A stretch of DNA of 64,000 nucleotides. Origin: an uncultured bacterium (GTDB lineage Bacteria > Bacteroidota > Ignavibacteria > Kapaibacteriales > UBA4661). A program made the translations under genes and the position numbers. The notes under the pieces were generated by a model. It was not told the DNA's origin. It saw nothing but the letters and a program-made list of their open reading frames with translations, and searched no databases. Each line of letters begins with the position of its first letter. Position 1 is the stretch's first letter. The stretch spans positions 12,350-76,349 of the forward strand of contig CALCNX010000075.1 in assembly GCA_937899715.1 (NCBI GenBank), given 5' to 3'. Positions 38,454 to 47,579 of this stretch are shown here, one piece after another.

Positions 38454-38515
38454 TGTTGTTGCGAAGGGTAGAGTGTAGCAAGTCATAATAACTGAAAAAG
38501 TACGCTTTTGCTAAC

Positions 38516-38650
38516 AATTCCCCTCTTTGGAACAAAGAGGGGTGTACGAGCGGTAGCGAGGACGAGGTGTTGCTTCGTGCATTGCTAACGAACTACCCCG
38601 TCAGCCTGCTTCGCTCCGGCTGACACCCCTTCACATCGTGAAGGGGAATT
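38516..38650. repeat. Multi-hairpin palindromic intergenic repeat
   Basis: The ends are inverted (AATTCCCCT ... AGGGGAATT). Three stem-loops fill the segment: CCCCTCTTT/AAAGAGGGG at 38520-38542, GTCAGCC/GGCTGAC at 38600-38624 and CCCCTTCAC/GTGAAGGGG at 38626-38646. There is no ORF. It resembles dispersed, non-coding MITE/REP-like elements and lies between the FAD fusion gene and the next kinase. Confidence 0.65.
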
Positions 38651-38703
38651 TTAGAAAGCGGAACTTCAGTTAATTCAGCGCAAATATCTTTCTTCTTCAC
38701 GCT

Positions 38704-40890
38704 ATGAAATGGTTGTACACGTTGTTGATAGGGGCTGTTGTTCTGCTCCCTTCTTCTGTTGTCTTTGCTCAATCGCCCACTGCTTTTGCTGAGCGCGATA
38801 GCATTCGTGCTTCGGTGGATTCTGTCTTGTCCCTGCGCCCGGCGGGAGATGTACAGACCGTTACTGCCTTGACGCGCCTTGCATGGATTGAATTTGGAGT
38901 GCATCCTGAAACATCGCTTGAGTACGCGCGGCGGGCTGTTCAGATGGCGGAAAAAATGGCATTACAACGAGAATTGGCAAATGCCCTCACGAGCGCAGCC
39001 GCTAACTATCGTCTCTCCGACGGCTATGACAGTGCTTTGGCGGCAAGCAAAAGGGCATGGAAAATCTATTCCACACTTGCCGATACTGCCGCAAGTGCTG
39101 ATGCGCTGGACAACATCGGCGGCACGTACCAAAGTCGTGGTGAGTACGCGCGGGCGCTTGATTACTACTTTCAGGCATTGGCTCTCTACGAAGCCTCGCG
39201 TAATGAACAAGGTATTGCGCGTGTGCTGGCAAATATTGGCGTGGCATATACGCTTGTCGGGCAGTTCAGCACTGCGCACAATTATCACGACCGGGCGCTC
39301 GCTATCCGCGAGAGGCTGCATGAACAGCACAATAGCGATGCGCTTGCCTATTCGCTTTATTTTCTGGGCAATCTCTATCAAGCCGAACATCAATTTACTG
39401 AGGCAATACGCCTGTACACCCGTGCCTTGAGTATTTTCGACAAATTTCACAACCAGCACGGAACTGCTCTCACGCTTGGTGAACTTGGACGGGTGCAGAT
39501 GATTACTGAGCGTTACGGTGAGGCACAAACAACCCTGCTGAATGCTTTTTTGCGCTTTCAAGACATCGGAGATAAACGCAGCGCCGCTCGTGCTCTCAAT
39601 GCTCTGGCTACTGCCGATAATTACACTCGCAATCACCATGAAGCGATTGACAATGCCACACAAGCGCTGGAGATTGCCCAAGCAATCGGTGCGCTGCGCG
39701 AGGAGCGCGATGCGGCGGAAGTGCTTGCCAATGCGCACGAGGCATTGCATGAGACGGACGCAGCCCTTCGGTGGTATCGCCGTTTTATGCGATTAAATGA
39801 TTCGCTCTTCAGCAATGACGGTACGCAGCGCATAGCGGCATTGCAGCTTCAGTACGCCACTGAGCAGAAAAATATGGAAATACGCCACATCGAAGAGCAG
39901 AAGCGCACGGACGAGGCGCACGCCCGCACGACGCGCAACGGCTTGCTGCTGGGTATTGGCGGGTTACTCGTGGCGCTTATTGCGATTGTGAATCGGTATC
40001 GTCTCAAACGCCGCTCAGAGAAAGGGCTTCGGCAAATAAACGCTCATATCATGCGGCAGCAGGAGAAGCTGGAAGCACAGGCGCACGAAATATTTCACAC
40101 CAACGCCGAACTTTCGGCAGCGAATGAACGTTTGGCATTGCAGAATCTCGACCTCATTGCACTCAACGAGCAAAAAAATGAATTTCTGGGAATCGCTGCG
40201 CACGACCTTCGCAACCCGCTTGCAAACATTATGACCGTCGGGTCGTTGCTACGGGAAGATTTGGCAAACTATGAAGCCGAACTGCCGCCAGAGACCGTAC
40301 CACTACCGCCGTCCGCCGTGTGGGGCACACGCACAATAGAAACCTCTGCCGCCAAAATGCTGCATCTGGTGGAAAATCTGCTGGATGTGAATGCGTTGGA
40401 ACGTGGCGCTATCAATCTTACACTTGAGTCGGTGGATATTGCGCAGCTTGCCGAAGCCTCGCTAGAGCGCTTTCGCCATGCAGCTCAGGCAAAGTCCATC
40501 ACATTGCAACGAGAGATAATGCCTCATGGAAAGAAAGAAGCATTGGCACTCGCTGATAGGGGATACGCCGAACAAGTGCTGGAGAATCTTGTATCGAATG
40601 CGATAAAGTATTCGCCGCATGGGAAGGGCGTTATGGTGCGCGTCAATGCAGATAATGGTATTGTTCGCGTGGAGGTGCAGGACGAGGGACCGGGCTTAAG
40701 CGAGAGCGACAAAGCGCGTCTCTTCGGTACATTTGCTCGTCTCTCTGCGCTGCCGACTGGCGGCGAACAGAGTACGGGATTGGGACTGAGCATCGTGAAA
40801 AAATTAGTGGAATCCATGAAGGGGCGCGTGTGGTGCGAATCGGAGTTGGGCAAGGGAGCAACGTTTATTGTGGAGCTGCCACAAGCATAG
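38704..40890 (+). CDS. TPR sensor histidine kinase
   Basis: 728 residues. Signal peptide (LYTLLIGAVVLLPSSVVFAQ), TPR array at about 60-370 (ADALDNIGGTYQSRGEYARA, and similar), membrane helix (GLLLGIGGLLVALIAIV), coiled coil, HisKA with a variant H-box HDLRNPLANI (His 500; Arg for the usual Lys) and a longer insert before the second helix (LPPETVPLPPSAV). HATPase: ENLVSNAIKYS, DEGPGLS, GLGLSIVKK; the lid reads LFGTFARLSALPTGGEQSTG. It precedes the borosin genes by 111 bases on the same strand and may be co-transcribed with them. Confidence 0.9.
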   Translation: MKWLYTLLIGAVVLLPSSVVFAQSPTAFAERDSIRASVDSVLSLRPAGDVQTVTALTRLAWIEFGVHPETSLEYARRAVQMAEKMALQRELANALTSAAANYRLSDGYDSALAASKRAWKIYSTLADTAASADALDNIGGTYQSRGEYARALDYYFQALALYEASRNEQGIARVLANIGVAYTLVGQFSTAHNYHDRALAIRERLHEQHNSDALAYSLYFLGNLYQAEHQFTEAIRLYTRALSIFDKFHNQHGTALTLGELGRVQMITERYGEAQTTLLNAFLRFQDIGDKRSAARALNALATADNYTRNHHEAIDNATQALEIAQAIGALREERDAAEVLANAHEALHETDAALRWYRRFMRLNDSLFSNDGTQRIAALQLQYATEQKNMEIRHIEEQKRTDEAHARTTRNGLLLGIGGLLVALIAIVNRYRLKRRSEKGLRQINAHIMRQQEKLEAQAHEIFHTNAELSAANERLALQNLDLIALNEQKNEFLGIAAHDLRNPLANIMTVGSLLREDLANYEAELPPETVPLPPSAVWGTRTIETSAAKMLHLVENLLDVNALERGAINLTLESVDIAQLAEASLERFRHAAQAKSITLQREIMPHGKKEALALADRGYAEQVLENLVSNAIKYSPHGKGVMVRVNADNGIVRVEVQDEGPGLSESDKARLFGTFARLSALPTGGEQSTGLGLSIVKKLVESMKGRVWCESELGKGATFIVELPQA

Positions 40891-41001
40891 ACGGTGCAAA
40901 TGTAAAAAAGTGAAAATATTCGTTGGCAAAAGGGAATCCTTGTACGATATTGCGGCATAAATCATTGTTTGTGCAACCGTATTAAACCTATTAACAAGCC
41001 A

Positions 41002-41238
41002 ATGACACTCAGAGAATTTCTTATTACGCTTGCAACCGACGCAAATCAGCTGGCTGCTTTCAAGGCGAACAAAGATAAGTCCATGCAGGATGCGGGACTG
41101 ACCCCTGAAGAACAGGCATTAGTGAAGGGGCATGATGAAGACCTCATACGGAAGTATATCCAAGAGCAAGAACCAGATGCTCCTCAAGCATTTCCTTTTA
41201 TGGCTAACGGTGCTGCAAAACCGCCGGAGCAGAGATAA
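41002..41238 (+). CDS. Split-borosin RiPP precursor peptide
   Basis: 78 residues from ATG 41002; the frame extends to a TTG at 40969. Residues 1-55 are helical (LREFLITLATDANQLAAFKA, then LTPEEQALVKGHDEDLIRKY) and match in pattern the region of fungal OphMA next to its core (LALDPKALADYKAD, LTPQERAALELGD, as I recall it) and the borosin-binding domain of split borosins such as SonA. This small helical fold also resembles LigA-like dioxygenase subunits, a likely mis-annotation. Residues 56-78 (DAPQAFPFMANGAAKPPEQR at the end) are the predicted core/follower, rich in small and hydrophobic residues suited to backbone N-methylation. The methyltransferase gene starts 5 bases downstream. Confidence 0.82.
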   Translation: MTLREFLITLATDANQLAAFKANKDKSMQDAGLTPEEQALVKGHDEDLIRKYIQEQEPDAPQAFPFMANGAAKPPEQR

Positions 41239-41243
41239 CTGTT

Positions 41244-42035
41244 ATGACTGATGAACGTTTGGTTGTGATTGGTACGGGTATTCGGCTTGTGGGGCAGTTA
41301 ACCGTGGAAAGTACTGCATGGATTAAGTGTGGCGAGCGCATTTTTCATATTGCCGACGACCCGCTTATTGTTGCCCTCTTGTCCAACATTAATCCTTCGG
41401 CAGAATTGTCAGCGCTTACTCATCTTTATGGTGAGAATAAATCCCGTGCGGAGACCTACGAAGCAATGGTGCAAACAATTATGGAAAGCGTTCGCAAGCC
41501 CGGATTGACGGTCTGTACGTTCTATGGTCATCCGGGCGTGATGGCGTACCCGGGGCATGAAGCTATCCGTCGCTCCCGACTGGAGGGCTTCAAAGCCCGA
41601 ATGTTGCCTGCGGTGTCAGCAGAGGACTGTCTTTTTGCTGATTTGGGATTGGATCATGCCATGACAGGCTACCAAACCTACGAGGCTACTGATTTTCTCT
41701 GGAACGACCGTCGTTTAGACCTCTCAAGCCATCTTGTGCTCTGGCAGATAGGTGCTGTGGGTGATTTGACCTTTCACGAAGGAGAATACAATTTGTCGGC
41801 ATTGCCTCTTCTTGTGGAAAAATTGCTTCGGTGGTACCCGCCTTCTCATGAAGTAACGGTGTATGAAGCGGCTGTGATGATAGATTGTGAGCCGCATATC
41901 CGCAAAGTCCCTCTTGGAGAGCTTCGAGCAAATGTCGTATCGGCTCGTTCTACACTTTCAGTACCTCCGGCAGCAGCCGTGAAAGCTGACCGTAGTATGT
42001 ATGAGCGCTATAAGGCATTATCTCACGGAGGGTAA
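41244..42035 (+). CDS. Borosin peptide alpha-N-methyltransferase (split type)
   Basis: 263 residues, TP-methylase fold using S-adenosylmethionine. Family motifs: VVIGTGIRLVGQLT (7-20), LYGENKSRAETYEAM (61-75), FYGHPGVM (93-100), KARMLPAVSAEDCLFADL (117-134) and TYEATDFL (145-152). Tyr62, Arg68, Tyr72 and Tyr94 line up, each with the same offset of -4, with the catalytic Tyr66, Arg72, Tyr76 and Tyr98 reported for OphMA. Unlike OphMA it carries no fused core peptide, so it should act in trans on the 78-residue peptide just upstream, as SonM does on SonA. It would methylate backbone amides iteratively. No protease, cyclase or exporter gene is adjacent. Confidence 0.9.
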   Translation: MTDERLVVIGTGIRLVGQLTVESTAWIKCGERIFHIADDPLIVALLSNINPSAELSALTHLYGENKSRAETYEAMVQTIMESVRKPGLTVCTFYGHPGVMAYPGHEAIRRSRLEGFKARMLPAVSAEDCLFADLGLDHAMTGYQTYEATDFLWNDRRLDLSSHLVLWQIGAVGDLTFHEGEYNLSALPLLVEKLLRWYPPSHEVTVYEAAVMIDCEPHIRKVPLGELRANVVSARSTLSVPPAAAVKADRSMYERYKALSHGG

Positions 42036-42171
42036 AGAAATTACTTTTCGCCCAACTATGTGAGTCTTCCTGTTCTAAAAAAGGTAGGACACTATAACAA
42101 AATCTTCTTTGCTATGCACTTTGAGGGAGAGAGTCTTCCTCAGCATTTCCAATAAGAATTAAAGCGTTTGT

Positions 42172-44535
42172 ATGTTTTCTTCACAACGCTCTCCTTATAC
42201 TACCTTCGCATTCTTTATCCTCTCCGGTTTGTTGTTGGTATTCTCATCACTGCCTTCTTTTGCTCATCTATTTTTCCCGTCCGATTCACGAGATTCTTCT
42301 GCCAATAGTATTATCACTCATGATTCTCTTGGTGTTATAGAATTTGGTATTGACGGGAAGCCCTCCACACGCCATGTTACTGCTAAAACACAATACTGGA
42401 TAGACACTGCGCAAACCATGACGATTCAGCGCCTGATGCAATCGTCCAGCAATACACGAAGTTTTCATAAAGCTGCTACATCCTCAATACTTTTGGGAAA
42501 CGGGCATCGTGTAGTATGGATACAATTCGTAGTGCAGAGACTTCCTATGCAGGATGAATTGAAGCGACTCGCCGACAGTATCGGGAGTGATAGTATTAAA
42601 AATCAGGGTATCAGAGATAGTAGTGTGAGTGCTATAAATGTAGCTCAAGCAAGACTTGGCGAGGCTCTTCGCCCGTGGGTTCTACTCTTGGAGAATAGGT
42701 CTGCCGATAGTGTAGAGTTCTATATGACTCGTGGGGATTCAATTCTTTATTCAGATACAGTCGGCTATTCCGTGGCATATTCTCGTTGGCATATACCTGC
42801 AATGAAGATAGCTTTTCCGCTTCCTGTGGGTACTGGCGAGAGAATTGTATGCTACGTGCGTATGCGCATGAATGGAGTAATGTATTACGGAGTTTCTTTA
42901 CAGCCCGAAAGGCAGTTTGCCGAAAGAACGTTCAACTTTAAGTTGCCACTTTTTTTATTTTATGGTGTTACGCTTTTCGCCGCTATCTTTAGTCTGCTCT
43001 CGTGGATTCTCACGCGCAGCAGATATTATGGGCTGTACGCATTTTATATCGTGTGTCTGGCGTTGAGCATCAGCATTGATGCAGGACATTTTTATCAGGT
43101 CTTCGAGGTTTCCATGCCTCATCTGAACAATCGGCTTTACATTCTCTCGTGGCTGGCAAGTATGGCAATGGGGGTGTTTTTCGTATGGGAATTTGTGCGG
43201 GAGCAGCATAGTATCGCCATACCAAAGATATGGGAGTGGCTGGCATACTTGTTTTGGGCGTGTTGTCTGGTGGCATTGGTCGCCGAATTTGTTGATATGC
43301 GAGGGGTCACGCTCAACGTTCTGTACTATTCATATTTAGCGCTGGCAGTGCCGACCACACTTGGCATGAGTTTTTCCGCATGGCGTGCCGGCTACCGTCC
43401 GGCGCTGTATGTGTTCGTGGCACGGGCAATCGTTGAGTTTGGGATTGCCGCAAATTCGCTTGCTGCACTGGGTGTGCTGTCCTATTCTTCCATTTGGATA
43501 AGCCAAATTTCACTTCTTGTTCCGGCAGTAGAAATGATGCTCATGGGGCTGGCGCTGGCAGACCGCATCACCGTTCTTCAGCGTCTAAAGCAAGAAGCGG
43601 AGCGCAGAGCACTTCAGGGCGAACTCTACCGCGTCCAAAATGAAGAGCTTTCGGCTGCGAATGAAGAAATCAGCCGCCAGCAAAGCGAAATCATGCAGCA
43701 AGCAATGGAACTACAAGAGATGAACACACAGGTAACGCTGCTTAATGATGAATTGCAACAACAGAACGCTGAACTTGCCGAGGCGAACCGCGAAAAAAGC
43801 GAGATTCTGAACATTGTGGCGCACGACCTGAAAAACCCCATCGGCAGTGTGCGCGGCATGGCAGAGTTGATTGAAACAGGGTTCATCGGCGATACGGAAA
43901 AAACGGCAAGCGCAGCAAAGCAGATTATCGGCACATCCGAACGGATGCTGGATTTGGTAAAGAAGCTCCTCGACATCAATATGCTGGAATCCGGCGCTTT
44001 TCAGATGGATTTTTATGCGTTCGATATTATTCCCCTTCTGGATATGCTGGTGGAACAGTACACCGCTCCTGCTGCCGCAAAGCAGATTGCGATTCGCTGT
44101 GAATATCAGATTTCTCGCGGTATCATTCTTGCCAATGAGCAAGCCGTTATGCAGATTCTGGACAATATCGTTTCTAATGCAGTGAAATACTCGCCACACG
44201 GGAAAAACATAGTTGTAAGGATAAAGGCTGCGGGCGAAACGGTGGAAGATGTAACAGAGAATGTTGTCCCTTCTCCTTCGTCATTTGTGCGCATCGAAGT
44301 ACAGGACGAGGGACCCGGACTGAGCGAAGACGATAAAGCCAAGCTCTTCGGCAAATTTGTACGCCTTTCCGCGCAGCCTACGGGCGGCGAACATTCTACA
44401 GGGCTGGGACTTAGCATCGTCAAAAGAATGGTCGAGGCGATGAAAGGAGAGGTGTGGTGCGAATCTGAGCGAGGAGAAGGGGCAACGTTTATTGTACAAT
44501 TACCAATTTCTGTGTCGGAAGCGTCATCTTCGTGA
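42172..44535 (+). CDS. 7TMR-DISM sensor histidine kinase
   Basis: 787 residues. Signal peptide (FFILSGLLLVFSSLPSFAH), an extracytoplasmic beta-rich domain at about 50-250 (HRVVWIQFVVQ, WVLLLENRSADSVEFY), seven membrane helices at about 260-470, a long coiled coil, HisKA (NIVAHDLKNPIGSVRG, His 551) and HATPase (DNIVSNAVKYS, DEGPGLS, KLFGKFVRLSAQPTGGEHSTG, GLGLSIVKR). The exterior part fits the 7TMR-DISMED2 type. It lies 136 bases after the borosin methyltransferase on the same strand, so a functional tie to that peptide is conceivable but unproven. Confidence 0.88.
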   Translation: MFSSQRSPYTTFAFFILSGLLLVFSSLPSFAHLFFPSDSRDSSANSIITHDSLGVIEFGIDGKPSTRHVTAKTQYWIDTAQTMTIQRLMQSSSNTRSFHKAATSSILLGNGHRVVWIQFVVQRLPMQDELKRLADSIGSDSIKNQGIRDSSVSAINVAQARLGEALRPWVLLLENRSADSVEFYMTRGDSILYSDTVGYSVAYSRWHIPAMKIAFPLPVGTGERIVCYVRMRMNGVMYYGVSLQPERQFAERTFNFKLPLFLFYGVTLFAAIFSLLSWILTRSRYYGLYAFYIVCLALSISIDAGHFYQVFEVSMPHLNNRLYILSWLASMAMGVFFVWEFVREQHSIAIPKIWEWLAYLFWACCLVALVAEFVDMRGVTLNVLYYSYLALAVPTTLGMSFSAWRAGYRPALYVFVARAIVEFGIAANSLAALGVLSYSSIWISQISLLVPAVEMMLMGLALADRITVLQRLKQEAERRALQGELYRVQNEELSAANEEISRQQSEIMQQAMELQEMNTQVTLLNDELQQQNAELAEANREKSEILNIVAHDLKNPIGSVRGMAELIETGFIGDTEKTASAAKQIIGTSERMLDLVKKLLDINMLESGAFQMDFYAFDIIPLLDMLVEQYTAPAAAKQIAIRCEYQISRGIILANEQAVMQILDNIVSNAVKYSPHGKNIVVRIKAAGETVEDVTENVVPSPSSFVRIEVQDEGPGLSEDDKAKLFGKFVRLSAQPTGGEHSTGLGLSIVKRMVEAMKGEVWCESERGEGATFIVQLPISVSEASSS

Positions 44536-44571
44536 AATATCGTTAGGGCTTGGCGGCGTTCATCGAAGGGT

Positions 44572-44639
44572 GGAGTGCGGAATTTATTCCGCAACAAAAT
44601 AAGATAGAATCTTGGTAGGCGGAATAAATTCCGCACTCC
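44572..44639. repeat. Palindromic repeat related to the element at 1375-1694
   Basis: Perfect 21-base inverted arms at 44572-44592 and 44619-44639 (GGAGTGCGG...ATTCCGC and complement), each arm nearly palindromic by itself, around a 26-base spacer. The arms match the 1412-1434/1650-1672 arms of the larger element except for one or two bases, and both are preceded by GTTAGGGCTT. This copy lacks the big inner palindrome. Confidence 0.7.
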
Positions 44640-44776
44640 CAATCTGTTTTTTTGCAAAAACCGTTGCTTTGTTTCAATGTCGACCCGATGTGTTTCTTAG
44701 AGATTCAATGTAACTTTTTCTTGCTGGCGTTGTTCTCTGTCCTTTCATGTTTTTTTTGCACTATTCACACCACACT

Positions 44777-45790
44777 ATGGAACGACGAGATGTATTAAAG
44801 GGGCTGGGAACGCTTGGACTTGGGGCAGTTCTTGGCGCAACAACGAATGAGGAAGCCTCTGCCGCCACACCACCGCCAATGGCAGGCTGCGTTCTGATTC
44901 CTCAAGAGACCGAAGGACCATATCCGCTCGACCTGAGTCGTAATGCCGCGATGTTCCGTCAGAACATCACCGAGGGAAAAACCGGGCTTCCGCTCAATCT
45001 CAGGCTTACGATTCAAAATGTAAGCAATAATTGTGCTCCCATTGCGAATGCCCGTGTGGACATCTGGCAATGCGACAAAGACGGCGTATATTCCGGCTAT
45101 AACCAACCGGGCGCAAACACCGTCGGGCAGACGTTTATGCGCGGTATCCAGATGACTGACAGCGCGGGACAGGTGAACTTTGTGACGGTGTATCCGGGCT
45201 GGTATAGCGGTCGTATCACCCACATTCATTTCCAAGTGTTCGTTACATCAGTTCTTCGCGCCACATCGCAGATTGCTTTTCCCGATGCTATCAATAATGC
45301 TGTCTATCAAACGCCGCTCTATGTGGCAAAAGGGCAAAACCGTTCGGTGGCGAATAATGCTGCCGATATGGTCTTTAGCGATGGTTTCGAGTCACAGTTG
45401 GCAATGCTGACGGCGAACACAACCACAGGTGGTTATGATGCGGCGCTGACGGTCGGTATTCAAGCCCCAACAACGGGGGTTATGGATTTGGAGCCGGAAA
45501 CGGGCGGACAGTTCCTGTTGCAACAAAACTATCCGAATCCTTTTAGCACCACAACGACCTTTGTTTTTCAGCTGATGCAAGCAGCAAGCGTTGAATTTTC
45601 GCTCTACGACCTCACGGGCAGAAAACTTGCTACGCTTGTGGATAAGACGCTTTCGAGCGGTGAACATCGCATTGAATGGGACAAAACTATCGGCGGAATG
45701 GCGCTTGCTTCCGGCAATTATGTCTTTGAACTTGTGACCAAAAGCGCTGCCGGGCAATTCCGTCAAGCAAAAGTCTTGACCGTTCGATAA
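44777..45790 (+). CDS. Tat-exported intradiol ring-cleavage dioxygenase with type IX sorting domain
   Basis: 337 residues from ATG 44777; an ATG at 44747 is also in frame. A twin-arginine signal opens the protein (ERRDVLKGLGTLGLGAVLG). The catalytic domain (about 40-210) has ETEGPYPLD, NARVDIWQCD, GVYSGY, MRGIQMTDSAG and WYSGRITHIHFQV, giving the Tyr/Tyr/His/His iron(III) ligand set of intradiol dioxygenases, which cleave catechol-type rings between the hydroxyls. The last 90 residues (QNYPNPFSTTTTF ... LASGNYVFELV) are a FlgD-like/Por C-terminal sorting domain, so the enzyme is expected at the cell surface or outside. Tat export plus type IX sorting for such an enzyme is unusual. A terminator follows. 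Confidence 0.88.
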   Translation: MERRDVLKGLGTLGLGAVLGATTNEEASAATPPPMAGCVLIPQETEGPYPLDLSRNAAMFRQNITEGKTGLPLNLRLTIQNVSNNCAPIANARVDIWQCDKDGVYSGYNQPGANTVGQTFMRGIQMTDSAGQVNFVTVYPGWYSGRITHIHFQVFVTSVLRATSQIAFPDAINNAVYQTPLYVAKGQNRSVANNAADMVFSDGFESQLAMLTANTTTGGYDAALTVGIQAPTTGVMDLEPETGGQFLLQQNYPNPFSTTTTFVFQLMQAASVEFSLYDLTGRKLATLVDKTLSSGEHRIEWDKTIGGMALASGNYVFELVTKSAAGQFRQAKVLTVR

Positions 45791-45817
45791 AATATCATTC
45801 CTGAGAAGAAAAAAAGA

Positions 45818-45852
45818 AAAGCCCGCAAGAACGTTAGTTTCTTGCGGGCTTT
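45818..45852. terminator. Bidirectional intrinsic terminator
   Basis: A 14-bp perfect stem (AAAGCCCGCAAGAA paired with TTCTTGCGGGCTTT) around a 7-base loop, with A-rich sequence before and T-rich after. It lies between the convergent dioxygenase (ends 45790) and di-heme lipoprotein (ends 45875) genes and can serve both strands. Confidence 0.9.
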
Positions 45853-45874
45853 TGCTGTTGGTCTGTGCTACGCT

Positions 45875-47311
45875 TTAGAGCGACCCAAGGAAAGCTAAGA
45901 GCGCATCGCGGTCAGCTTTGGGCAAGCGGCGAACGTAATCGCGTGATTGCTGTGACTCGCCGCCGTGCCAAAGAATTGCTTCCATCACATTGCGAGCGCG
46001 TCCGTCGTGCAGCAAGAAGGTGTGTTTATTCACTGTTGCTGTCAGACCAAGTCCCCAAAGCGGTGTGGTGCGCCATTCGCGTCCGTTTGCTAGGAAGTCA
46101 GGGCGGTTGTCGGCAAGACCTTCGCCCATGTCATGCACAAGCATATCGGTATAGGGGAAAATATTTTGGTTCGAGACCTCCGGTACGCCTTGCAGTGTAC
46201 CTGTCCGCATAGAGGGCGTATGGCAAGCGTTACATTTTGCGGCATCAAAGACCACTTTGCCGCGTTGAACGGCGGGGTCGGTGATGTTTCGGCGAGCCGG
46301 AACGCCGAGTGTGCGAGTGTAGTGCAAAACAGCATCCAGTGTCTCGTCGCTGACCTCAGGTGCGTGTGCCGGAATCGCCTGAACTTGTCCGGCAGAACTT
46401 TCGTTCGGGAAGAGCGATGAGGTTACGCCCATGTCGCCATTGAAGGCAGCCGCATTTTGTTGAGCGAGCGAAGGCTGATTTGCTTTCCAACCAAAGCGCC
46501 CAAGAGCGACTTTTTGCGACTTCACATCCCAGACGTAGTTTGCTTTGCCGGAAATTCCGTCGTTGTTGCGGTCGTTCGGGTCGGCGGCAGCAAGGATTGT
46601 TTGTTCGTCAATGGCTTCCAAAAGACCCAAGCCAAAGACAGGCGAAGCAATGCGCGGCGAAACCTGTACTCCGCCCGGAAGCGGGATATAGGTGTTTTGA
46701 ATGTTGTAGCGCGGAGAACGAAGCGAATAAGCGGTTCCGTCAGTAAAGGAACCGGGAACCTCAGTATAAGCGATGGTAAATTTACCCTCCGGTCGTACGC
46801 CTGCTACTGCTTGGTCTTGGAGCTGTCCGCCAAAGCCCGCTACAGGATTAAGTTCGCCGTGTTCGTTTGCTCCCATAGTGCTAAGGCGCAAGAGCAAAGC
46901 GTTCATTTCTCCATTTGCCATTTCCGGTTTTCCACGTCCATCGCCTACATGGCAGCTTTCGCAAGCTACATTATGGAAAATCGGACCCAAGCCGCCCGGA
47001 TGTCCGGCAGACGCGCGTGCTGCAAACTCGGCTGCAAATGCCTCATCACCTGCATCATGTTTTGCCAGACTTGCACCCATGACGTTTGGTGCTGCTTGCC
47101 CGAAGGCTGTTTCATCGGTCAAAAAAACGGTTGTTGCTCCGCCCGAAAGACGTTCATCCGCGCCGCGTGGTTGTTGGCGAGGAGGAGCCGCAGGGTCGTC
47201 AACGGCGGTTTGGACAGGGGTGATGTCTTCTGTATTGGAGCACCCAGTCATTCCAAGTGCTGCCAGACCGGTGATTGCGCAAAGAAATGCTGCGCTTACA
47301 AATGCTCTCAT
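45875..47311 (-). CDS. Di-heme oxidoreductase-family lipoprotein (DHOR/DUF1111-like)
   Basis: 478 residues from the ATG at 47311, which gives a lipoprotein signal ending MTGC (Cys 24); the frame extends about 36 codons further. Two c-type haem motifs are visible: CESCH at 117-121 and CNACH near residue 360. Other family marks are PIFHNVACESCHVGDGRG, GRFGWKANQPS, FPYTDMLVHDMGEGL, REWRTTPLWGLG and FLHDGRARNVMEAI. Such proteins are periplasmic or envelope electron carriers or peroxidase-like thiol oxidoreductases; the exact substrate is unknown. It is convergent with the dioxygenase and divergent from the kinase at 47580, whose 268-base shared upstream region shows no gene. Confidence 0.9.
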   Translation of the reverse strand: MRAFVSAAFLCAITGLAALGMTGCSNTEDITPVQTAVDDPAAPPRQQPRGADERLSGGATTVFLTDETAFGQAAPNVMGASLAKHDAGDEAFAAEFAARASAGHPGGLGPIFHNVACESCHVGDGRGKPEMANGEMNALLLRLSTMGANEHGELNPVAGFGGQLQDQAVAGVRPEGKFTIAYTEVPGSFTDGTAYSLRSPRYNIQNTYIPLPGGVQVSPRIASPVFGLGLLEAIDEQTILAAADPNDRNNDGISGKANYVWDVKSQKVALGRFGWKANQPSLAQQNAAAFNGDMGVTSSLFPNESSAGQVQAIPAHAPEVSDETLDAVLHYTRTLGVPARRNITDPAVQRGKVVFDAAKCNACHTPSMRTGTLQGVPEVSNQNIFPYTDMLVHDMGEGLADNRPDFLANGREWRTTPLWGLGLTATVNKHTFLLHDGRARNVMEAILWHGGESQQSRDYVRRLPKADRDALLAFLGSL

Positions 47312-47579
47312 AACGATTCTCCAAAAAATGGTAGATAAAAAAACTTTTTGTGTTGTTGCTGTTGATGGTGGTGTTTTTCCTGTGGCGTTTCCCCGCAGGT
47401 AACTGATACAAAAATGCACAATCGGTACTCGTCAAACATCTAGCCGATGGTCAGTATCTTCTATGCCCAAAAGTCATGGTCAAAAATTTGTCAGTACACA
47501 GAATCAAATAGAACTTTTTTCGTATTCCTCCGTACACGGGGAAGAACGGCTCAACTTCCATCACCGTCGTCTTCCCGCT

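Noticed and set aside
40969..41238. Small LigA-like aromatic dioxygenase subunit
   Set aside because: The helical pattern does resemble LigA subunits, but there is no catalytic LigB partner, and the adjacent gene is a borosin methyltransferase; the borosin-precursor reading explains both.
41244..42035. Cobalamin/precorrin or uroporphyrinogen methyltransferase
   Set aside because: The fold is shared, but the Tyr-Arg-Tyr catalytic set and the SAEDCLFADL motif are those of borosin enzymes, and no tetrapyrrole genes are nearby.
46457..47338. Long plus-strand ORF of 293 residues
   Set aside because: It is antisense to the di-heme lipoprotein, is rich in Cys and Arg, and has no recognisable domain; it is a shadow of the real gene.
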